A DNA stretch of 64,000 nt, from the NCBI GenBank assembly GCA_018692925.1, contig JABHLH010000004.1, positions 26,523 to 90,522 on the forward strand, written 5' to 3'. Both the position numbers and the translations under genes were made by a program. Source of the DNA: an archaeon. GTDB taxonomy: Archaea; Nanobdellota; Nanobdellia; SCGC-AAA011-G17; GW2011-AR17. Below, piece after piece: positions 57,192 to 64,000 of this stretch. The notes below the pieces were generated by a model. It was not told where the DNA came from and made no database searches. It saw only the letters and a list, made by a program, of their open reading frames with translations. Position 1 is the first letter of the stretch. Each line of letters begins with the position of its first letter.

Positions 57192-58631
57192 ATGATATTA
57201 ACTAAATCTAAATTCATGAATGGACTTCAGTGTCCTCGGCTCTTGTGGTTTGCTAATAAAAAACTTCTTCCGGAGATAGACCTTTCTACAGAACATAAAT
57301 TTAGTCAAGGTCATGATTTTGAAGAGTATGTCAAGAAGTTGTATCCAGATAGTCTTGATTTGAATGGTTTAGGGTTTAAAGAGAATCTTGAGAAAACCAA
57401 AGAAGCTGTTAAAAACAAAAAGACTATTTTTGAAGCAAGTTTCATGATTGACAATCTATTTGTCAGATCAGATTTAATTATCCCTCAAGGCGATAGTTGG
57501 GATTTAATCGAAATTAAATCGACAACTCAATCTAAACCTCAACACATTCCTGATTTAGCATTTCAAAAATATGTATTAGAAAAAGCAGGGTTAAAAGTAA
57601 ACAAGTGTTTCTTGATTTATCTCAATAAAGAATATGTCAAGAATGGAGAGATAGATCCTAAAGAATTAACTGTTCAAGAGGAAGTGACTGAAAAGGTTAA
57701 TTCATTTACTGATATTGAATCACACATTCCTAAATTTATAGAAGTAATGAATGCTTCAGAATACAAGGACATTCCAATTGGACAACATTGTAATAAACCC
57801 TATGAATGTCCTCTAAAAAAAGAATGTTGGGGAACTCTTCCAGAAAATAATGTTTTACAACTAACTAACTGGAGAATCTATTGGAAGCTATTCAATAAAG
57901 GCGTTCAAGACATAAAAGACATTCCTGAAGGAACTAAACTTGCAGCAAAAGATGAAGTACTAATTAAATCATTAGAACATAATCCATATATATCTAAAGA
58001 ACACATTAAACACTTCTTAGGTTTATTGAATTATCCACTATATCATTTTGATTATGAAACATTTGACACAGCAGTTCCATTATTTGATCAATCAAAACCA
58101 TACCAAAAGATTGCATTCCAATACTCTCTACACATAGAACAAAAAGATGGATCAGTAGAACATAAAGAGTTTTTAGCAGAAGGTAATGAAGATCCAAGAC
58201 CTGCAATGTTAGAACAAATGAAAACAGATCTAGAAGGAACTGGTGATATTGTAGCATTTAACAAATCATTTGAGATTAGTGTTATGAATAAACTAGCAGA
58301 GAATTTTCCAGAACATAAAGATTGGCTATTGACTGCAATTAATCGGGTGGTAGATCTTGCAGATCCATTCAGAGCATTTTATTATTATAACAACTCACAA
58401 AAAGGATCATATTCTTTAAAGAAAGTTCTTCCCGCAATTACAGGAAAGAGTTATTCAGAACTTGAAATTAACAATGGTGGAGATGCAAGCATGTTGTATT
58501 TCTATAGTCACATCAAGCCGAAATTAAAAAATAAAGAAATTATTAGAAAAAATCTGTTAAAATATTGTAGTTTAGATACAGAAGCAATGGTTTTGATTAT
58601 TGATGAACTAAATAAATTAATCACTGAGTAA
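57192..58631 (+). CDS. DUF2779-like: Cas4-type Fe-S nuclease domain fused to DEDD exonuclease
   Basis: GLQCPRLLWF, ...CNKPYECPLKKECWG; RSDLI...DLIEIKSTT; YHFDYETF and late YCSLDTEAM. Confidence 0.8.
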   Translation: MILTKSKFMNGLQCPRLLWFANKKLLPEIDLSTEHKFSQGHDFEEYVKKLYPDSLDLNGLGFKENLEKTKEAVKNKKTIFEASFMIDNLFVRSDLIIPQGDSWDLIEIKSTTQSKPQHIPDLAFQKYVLEKAGLKVNKCFLIYLNKEYVKNGEIDPKELTVQEEVTEKVNSFTDIESHIPKFIEVMNASEYKDIPIGQHCNKPYECPLKKECWGTLPENNVLQLTNWRIYWKLFNKGVQDIKDIPEGTKLAAKDEVLIKSLEHNPYISKEHIKHFLGLLNYPLYHFDYETFDTAVPLFDQSKPYQKIAFQYSLHIEQKDGSVEHKEFLAEGNEDPRPAMLEQMKTDLEGTGDIVAFNKSFEISVMNKLAENFPEHKDWLLTAINRVVDLADPFRAFYYYNNSQKGSYSLKKVLPAITGKSYSELEINNGGDASMLYFYSHIKPKLKNKEIIRKNLLKYCSLDTEAMVLIIDELNKLITE

Positions 58632-58651
58632 TTTGTTATCTTTTGTTCTAT

Positions 58652-59044
58652 TTAATTTTCATCTTCTTTTAATAATCTTGTTATTGTTGTTTTTGCTAAA
58701 ATATCATCCCAATCTACTCTTGGAGTAGCATCCATAATTAAATTTTTATTTGGAATAAACTTAGTGAGCTGGTCTATGATTATGCTCCTCTTTTTGAAAT
58801 CGTCTGCTTCTTGAAGGTTTACTGCAATGAGTTCACAAATTAAATCTAAAAATTGTTTTTCTTGGATTAAAGAAATAAACATCTTTTGTTGTTTTGTTAA
58901 ATTTTTACATCTAGCCATACCATTTATTCTGTTTTGGATTCTTTTCTTTGAGGTAACTGTTTTTCCTCCTTTAGACTGTATTTCCTTTCTACGCTCTTTT
59001 GTACGCTTATTTAGAGGGATTAAATTAGGGTAGTTTTTTTTCAT
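58652..59044 (-). CDS. Small element protein, resembling terminase-small/DUF5681-type N-termini
   Basis: NLIPLNKRTKERRKEIQSKGGKT. Confidence 0.45.
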   Translation of the reverse strand: MKKNYPNLIPLNKRTKERRKEIQSKGGKTVTSKKRIQNRINGMARCKNLTKQQKMFISLIQEKQFLDLICELIAVNLQEADDFKKRSIIIDQLTKFIPNKNLIMDATPRVDWDDILAKTTITRLLKEDEN

Positions 59045-59128
59045 AGTAAAATAACTAAAATAACTAAAAACTTAGATAAAGGGAAATCTCTTCAATAATA
59101 TAGAAAAAGAAGAAAAAACTTCTAATAC

Positions 59129-60922
59129 CTAAATTAAGTTATTTTTGTTTTTTTCCTCCATTTTCTTTAACTTTATGTGTTTGCTTTCTCCAAGACTATA
59201 TTTACTGTAAGGTTTACCTTCGCCTGCAACATATTCAGATTTTAAAAGTCCAATATTCACAAATTTATTTAACCATTTTTGCCAGGTTGTTTTACTTGCT
59301 ACAGGTCTTTTTGATGCAATCTCTGAAACTTTGAATCCATCGTTTTCAAGCAAATATATTCTACAAAAATCTAGGGCTTTCTTTTCTCTGTGACTAAGTC
59401 CAAAGAAATTTTCATTATCTAGCACTTTGCTCTGATATAAATCTCTAACTACATTAAAATCTTCAACTGTGGCTATGATATTCTTATTGTTGTCTTTTTC
59501 TCTTTGAAATTGATATAAGGCGGTATGACTTTGGATTAAAGCTAAAAATCTACTAAAGTCTCTCTTAACTCTTTGTAAATCAATATGGAACTCACTTGAG
59601 ATTTCATCAGCAAATGGGATGACTACATTTTCATTTTTTAAACCTTTCAAAGCAGCAGTAATTTCTTTATTATAACTAGTGTTGTTAGAATTTTTATGTT
59701 TACTTGCTTGGAAATTGATCACATTTTTTATTTGTTCTAAACTCTCATCCACATTTACTACAATAAATCTATTGCTCATTTCATCATTTAAATCTACATT
59801 TGCAGTTGTTGTAAAAATAGTTGGTTTTCCTTTAATAGAAATGATTTGGCTTTTATTGTCTCTAACACTTGCTGTTTTTTCTAATCCATCACTAATAAAT
59901 ACCTTAAATGTTTCGCTACTCATTAATCCTCTCTGCGCATCTTCAACATAAAGTAACCTATTATTCCAAGTAAAGCTTTCTTTATCTGAGTGTAAATATG
60001 CTAATGCCTGGGCAGTTATTTTACTAAACATATCAATTCTCCCAGTTAAAGAAAATAACTTACATACACTTTTTGTAATATGGCTTTTCCCACTACTGCT
60101 TTGACTACTTTTCATAATATTTGGTGTTTGTTCAAGATTATTGACATAAATTGAACAGAGGGCAATAATGTCAAATTTAACGCTTTCAACATCACCTACA
60201 ACTTTTTTGCTTACTTCTTTTGATAGTATTTCAAGAAGATTATTTTCATTTAAAATAGATAAATCTCCCATATAATTTTTTTCAAGGTGGTCTTTAAGGG
60301 TATCATAATCACAAAAAACTTTACAGCCAAAACAATAAGCTGTATTGGTGTTAGGATAAAAAGTAAAACTTGGAGATGTTTCTTCGTGAAAAGGACAAAG
60401 CGATTTATTATTTACTATCTCCATATTATGGTCAATAGCAAGTTCAATAATTTCTTTGCTCTTTCTTTTTTGTGTTTCTTTTGAATAATTCAAATCCTCC
60501 ATCTCATTCATTAAATTTTCATTTTCATTTTGTAATATTCTTTTAATACCATATTTTTTACCTTCTGCTGCTATTTTCCAATGGGGTTGATTCTCAGCTG
60601 CAATTAAATGTTTTCCTGCAAGGCTGTAATCGGCCTTATCAGGATTTCCAGAATATTTCTTTATAAATTCTTTTTTGTATTGTTTTCTTTGTTTTTCAGT
60701 TAAATCCAAAAGTCCTTGAATTTTTCTAATATGAATGTGTGGGCTTTTTCCTCCATGGTCCCAGATTTCAAAAGCATATTTCTCGTCTAATTTTTTTATT
60801 GTTTTTTCAGTATACTCCAGACCTTCTTCTCTAGTACAATTGTCATGTTCAATTACAATCTCATCATTACGAATTTTTCTAAGTCGCGGGTCTTGATTTT
60901 TCCATGCTTTCTCAAAATTCAT
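59129..60922 (-). CDS. Replication protein: AEP-like N-terminus, CHC2-like Zn finger, AAA ATPase, C-terminal wHTH
   Basis: IVIEHDN, GGKSPHIHIR; CPFHEETSPSFTFYPNTNTAYCFGCKVFCDY; Walker A SQSSSGKSH, LLYVEDAQ. Confidence 0.75.
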   Translation of the reverse strand: MNFEKAWKNQDPRLRKIRNDEIVIEHDNCTREEGLEYTEKTIKKLDEKYAFEIWDHGGKSPHIHIRKIQGLLDLTEKQRKQYKKEFIKKYSGNPDKADYSLAGKHLIAAENQPHWKIAAEGKKYGIKRILQNENENLMNEMEDLNYSKETQKRKSKEIIELAIDHNMEIVNNKSLCPFHEETSPSFTFYPNTNTAYCFGCKVFCDYDTLKDHLEKNYMGDLSILNENNLLEILSKEVSKKVVGDVESVKFDIIALCSIYVNNLEQTPNIMKSSQSSSGKSHITKSVCKLFSLTGRIDMFSKITAQALAYLHSDKESFTWNNRLLYVEDAQRGLMSSETFKVFISDGLEKTASVRDNKSQIISIKGKPTIFTTTANVDLNDEMSNRFIVVNVDESLEQIKNVINFQASKHKNSNNTSYNKEITAALKGLKNENVVIPFADEISSEFHIDLQRVKRDFSRFLALIQSHTALYQFQREKDNNKNIIATVEDFNVVRDLYQSKVLDNENFFGLSHREKKALDFCRIYLLENDGFKVSEIASKRPVASKTTWQKWLNKFVNIGLLKSEYVAGEGKPYSKYSLGESKHIKLKKMEEKNKNNLI

Positions 60923-61139
60923 ATTTCTCTCCTAAAATATTTTGTATTTCAGTATCAATTGCTCTATTAAATTCATCTTTTAATATTGTAAGAACAACTC
61001 CTTTCAACTCCTTTTTTGAAAGGTCTGGAAACATTGTGTGTAAGCTCTCACATTTTTTTTCAGGATCTTTAGAGTATAAATAAAAACCAAATCCTGATTT
61101 ACGACTTTCTTTTATAATTCTATATTTTCCTTCTATCAT
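60912..61139 (-). CDS. Small element protein
   Basis: 75 aa ORF overlapping neighbours in an operon-like string. Confidence 0.5.
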   Translation of the reverse strand: MIEGKYRIIKESRKSGFGFYLYSKDPEKKCESLHTMFPDLSKKELKGVVLTILKDEFNRAIDTEIQNILGEKYEF

Positions 61140-61326
61140 TTTCTGTCTCTCTCCATTCTGAAATTGTTTTTACTTCAGAAACTTTTATGCTAACTTCTCT
61201 GTTATATTTGTCTTTTATTACAAGAAAATCTTCTGAAATAGATATCATCGGTCCTGTCCAATATCTATTGTCATTAGTTATTACCCTAATGTGTTTATTC
61301 TTGTATTTTTCTAAATGTTCTATCAT
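61120..61326 (-). CDS. Sm/Hfq-like small protein
   Basis: YKNKHIRVITNDNRYWTGPMISISEDFLVIKDKYNREVSIKVSEVKTI pattern of an Sm fold. Confidence 0.5.
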   Translation of the reverse strand: MIEHLEKYKNKHIRVITNDNRYWTGPMISISEDFLVIKDKYNREVSIKVSEVKTISEWRETENDRRKI

Positions 61327-61441
61327 TTTTCTTATCTTCTCCGTTTTTGTTTAATGATTCAAAGTAGAATTTTCTAACTAGTTGTATCTCTTTTGGAAAT
61401 GTTGCTTCTAGTTTTCTATCAAGTCTTTCTAATTGAACCAT
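61295..61441 (-). CDS. 48-aa element protein (below ORF-track cutoff)
   Basis: MVQLERLDRKLEATFPKEIQLVRKFYFESLNKNGEDKKNDRTFRKIQE; overlaps next start. Confidence 0.4.
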   Translation of the reverse strand: MVQLERLDRKLEATFPKEIQLVRKFYFESLNKNGEDKKNDRTFRKIQE

Positions 61442-61548
61442 ATGATAATTATTACCAGATCCTTTATAATCCCTTTAATAATGTGGCAAATCTGAGTATA
61501 TTAAAAAAGGAAAGATTTAAATAGGATGAAAAATTAATAGAAATTAGA

Positions 61549-62307
61549 ATGAAAGAAAGAAAGAATGTGATAGATAATTTAACAGATTTTCAAAAGGATT
61601 TACTAATTTTTCTAGCATTATTTGGTCACGAATATAAGAATTTAGATTACAATTCTCAAACAGTTTATGATTTAGAAGAGATTAGAGAATATGAAAAAAA
61701 AGGGTTTAAAGTAAAAGAATTAGAAAAAGAAGGTTGGATTGAGAGAAAGTTAATTCCAGAATATTTAGGTTCTTGTTCACCTCAAAATATTTGGAATATG
61801 ACTAAAAAAATTTCTGAAAAAACTAACTGGATTGAAGTTGATAAAAAAGAATATCAAGACAAAATTAAGAAAAGAAAACATGAAAAGACTTTTTGGAGAC
61901 TAAAAAGAGGAATTAAAACTCAAAGAGATTTGATAAAGAGTTTTGCACTAAGTAGTTCAAATATTAAAGAGGCAAAAAGATATCTTAACCTATTGCCAAA
62001 GAGCTTCAAATATATTCATGAGGATCGTTCTTGGATAAAAATATTTAGTCATTCAGAGTATTATAAAAAACAAGAAAAAAGGACAATTAAAAAAGGGCTA
62101 TATCTCTCAAGTTATCCCTTATTAAAAGAAGAGTATTTAGTAAATTTTTATGAAGAAGCTGAAGAATTATCTTCAGAATGTATTAGGAGATTAAAACTGC
62201 ATCTAAATTTTTTTGAAGAACAAAATAGAAATGAGAGAGTAATATTAAAAATATCAAAGGAAAGGTTAAACAAAATGAAAAAAACAAGCAGGAGGTCAAA
62301 GAAATAG
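61549..62307 (+). CDS. Element-encoded hypothetical, basic, possible DNA-binding
   Basis: 252 aa ORF ending directly before the right IR. Confidence 0.55.
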   Translation: MKERKNVIDNLTDFQKDLLIFLALFGHEYKNLDYNSQTVYDLEEIREYEKKGFKVKELEKEGWIERKLIPEYLGSCSPQNIWNMTKKISEKTNWIEVDKKEYQDKIKKRKHEKTFWRLKRGIKTQRDLIKSFALSSSNIKEAKRYLNLLPKSFKYIHEDRSWIKIFSHSEYYKKQEKRTIKKGLYLSSYPLLKEEYLVNFYEEAEELSSECIRRLKLHLNFFEEQNRNERVILKISKERLNKMKKTSRRSKK

Positions 62308-62308
62308 C

Positions 62309-62329
62309 ATTGTTATACCCGTTGAGTTA
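62309..62329 (-). repeat. Right terminal inverted repeat
   Basis: ATTGTTATACCCGTTGAGTTA; 19/21 to the left IR in inverse orientation. Confidence 0.8.
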
Positions 62330-62334
62330 TTAGT

Positions 62335-62351
62335 CCGGCGGGGGCACTTAA
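62335..62351 (+). repeat. attR core ccggcgggggcacttaa
   Basis: Exact 17-bp copy of the tRNA-Glu 3' end without the rest of a tRNA. Confidence 0.92.
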
Positions 62352-62466
62352 TACTTACTTTCTAAGGTTATATTTTAAATTTCTTATTATTTTGTTATGG
62401 TCCAGCTAACATAGAAACTTCTATTCTAATTCAAATTCTTGACTGAGGAGGATGAAAAAATAAAAA

Positions 62467-63549
62467 TTAAACTTTTGATTCTCGAGCTTGTTCAATTAGT
62501 TTCTTACCTAAATCCAAATAATCTTTTTTTATTTTCTCCAAGAAGTCAATTAATTTATCAATTGTTGCAATATACGGAGCTGAATAAGTTCCACGCATTG
62601 CTTTAGTTTTAATTAAATTCAGTTCAGCTATAAATTTATTTGCTTGCCTTATTGAAATTGGAATTTCCTCTATAAAATTTTTACTTCTAGGTTTAAATTC
62701 ACCTGTTTCTTTAAATTCTAGCATATTAACATAGTAAGTATAAGAAAAATTTTCAATTTCTTTAAATATAGAAGAATAATGAGTTACACGTTCTTTGTCT
62801 GTATTCATAGCGAACTCTAAAAACATATCTGAGTCTGGATCATTTCCAAATCCAATTTCTTTTATTGCTCTCATTAAATTTTCTTCTGGATCTATATCAG
62901 GTAGCACATTATGAATTAAACTTTTAAATGACCAACTTAGTCCTCCAATTGCTGAAGGGACATAACCTTTCTCCTTTATTCTATTATAAACTGCAGATTC
63001 AATTGTTTGTTCTTCAGAAATTTCAATAGGAATAATTTTAGCTTTTCCAGGATTTTTATTCCTTAAGTTCTTAATAGCACCTAAAATTTCAGCATTTTCT
63101 GTTAGTTTTAATCTTCCCAAAATAAAGGTATCAGAAGGAAGCAAGCTAAAAATTTGTATATAAATATCCTTTAGAGGGATTAGTATAGCATATTTTCTTT
63201 TGTTAAATTTATTATCTGTATGATTTGAAACTGTTGAATTTAAAGTAAAATGTATCGTTTCACGAGGGAAATAAATTTTTTCTCTGTAATATTTAAAAGG
63301 ATAATGCCCTGTAGGATAAATAATTCCATCTTCTGGAAAAGTATCAGTGAGGTGTACAGCAATAATGGCTTCTTTGTTTAATCTTTTATAAGTTTTAATT
63401 ATATTTTTTTCTCTAGCATTAGCTAAAGCTTGAGCTTTTTCAGAAAATGAGTATTGTTGTTCTAATGCCTTTCTCGCATCTTCTAATTCAGCAGGTGTTA
63501 AAACCATTATAATTTCTTTGTTTAAAATATATATAAATCTTTCCTTCAA
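62467..63549 (-). CDS. Hypothetical protein
   Basis: 360 aa ORF; likely start at MVLTPAELEDARKALEQ. Confidence 0.6.
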   Translation of the reverse strand: MKERFIYILNKEIIMVLTPAELEDARKALEQQYSFSEKAQALANAREKNIIKTYKRLNKEAIIAVHLTDTFPEDGIIYPTGHYPFKYYREKIYFPRETIHFTLNSTVSNHTDNKFNKRKYAILIPLKDIYIQIFSLLPSDTFILGRLKLTENAEILGAIKNLRNKNPGKAKIIPIEISEEQTIESAVYNRIKEKGYVPSAIGGLSWSFKSLIHNVLPDIDPEENLMRAIKEIGFGNDPDSDMFLEFAMNTDKERVTHYSSIFKEIENFSYTYYVNMLEFKETGEFKPRSKNFIEEIPISIRQANKFIAELNLIKTKAMRGTYSAPYIATIDKLIDFLEKIKKDYLDLGKKLIEQARESKV

Positions 63550-63694
63550 AAAGTTCTATTAAAAAAGAATTTAAAATAATAATCTTTTAAAGGATGTTAA
63601 AAGAAAGAAATAAAGTATAAACTCTTAAATTTTTAAAAATAAAAAAATAATTCAAAACCAAAAACATATAAACTATAATAAACAAAGATAAAAA

Positions 63695-64000
63695 ATGGAT
63701 ATAGGTTTTCTTGTAATAATTGTCACATTTTTGATTTACTATTTTTCATTAGTTATTATAGAAAGAAAATTAGTTTCAGAACCTAAAGATATTATTGACA
63801 AATTTTTTTCAGTAACCTTAACTTATGCTGGAATTTCTTTAATTTATTTTTCTATTACAGGACAACCATTTTTAACAGATTCGGAGTCAAGTTATAATGT
63901 ATATATTTTCATAATAGGTTTTGTGGCTGTTCTTTGGGCTATTCCTCATTTGTTAAAAGAATTTAAAACCTTTAGGTCATTTTTTAAAATTAAAAAGAAA
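63695..64000 (+). CDS. Membrane protein, 3'-truncated by window end
   Basis: MDIGFLVIIVTFLIYYFSLVIIERKLV...; open to the end of the window. Confidence 0.55.
   Translation, partial: MDIGFLVIIVTFLIYYFSLVIIERKLVSEPKDIIDKFFSVTLTYAGISLIYFSITGQPFLTDSESSYNVYIFIIGFVAVLWAIPHLLKEFKTFRSFFKIKKK

Larger units (their letters stand above)
49551..62351. mobile_element. Integrative element at the tRNA-Glu 3' end
   Basis: 17-bp direct repeat at both ends, integrase next to attL, inner inverted repeats, primase/helicase and restriction-type cargo. Confidence 0.92.

Noticed and set aside
62335-62351. A second tRNA gene at attR
   Set aside because: Only the 3' end of tRNA-Glu is present; no D-arm or anticodon arm precedes it.
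1-64000. CRISPR arrays or cas operons
   Set aside because: No regularly spaced direct repeats were seen; Cas4-like sequences are isolated or in DUF2779-type fusions.

Overview
AT-rich archaeal window, probably DPANN-like. Supporting evidence: archaeal PheS/PheT, L15e, NreA with a PIP box, presenilin-type protease, TrmB and Lrp regulators, and BHB-type tRNA introns. Main points: (1) A tandemly duplicated cassette of TrpRS plus a Rossmann/aaRS-like partner protein, with an intron-containing tRNA-Trp(CCA) between the two copies and an M28-like protein that seems to have lost metal ligands. (2) Four tRNAs (Trp, Val, Ser, Glu). Three carry introns, four introns in total, including a tRNA-Ser(GGA) with introns at 29/30 and 37/38 and a tRNA-Glu(TTC) with a D-loop intron. 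A free-standing LAGLIDADG ORF lies beside tRNA-Ser. (3) A roughly 12.8-kb integrative element inserted at the 3' end of tRNA-Glu. It has a 17-bp direct repeat (attL 49551-49567, attR 62335-62351) and 21-bp terminal inverted repeats (19/21). It encodes an integrase, an RHH protein, two stand-alone DNA methyltransferases coupled to a PD-(D/E)XK-helicase (candidate atypical restriction-modification system), a Cas4-like/DEDD exonuclease fusion (DUF2779-like), a primase/AAA protein and an Sm-like protein. (4) A truncated dph2 fragment. All homology calls come from motif recognition by eye; no database search was run.
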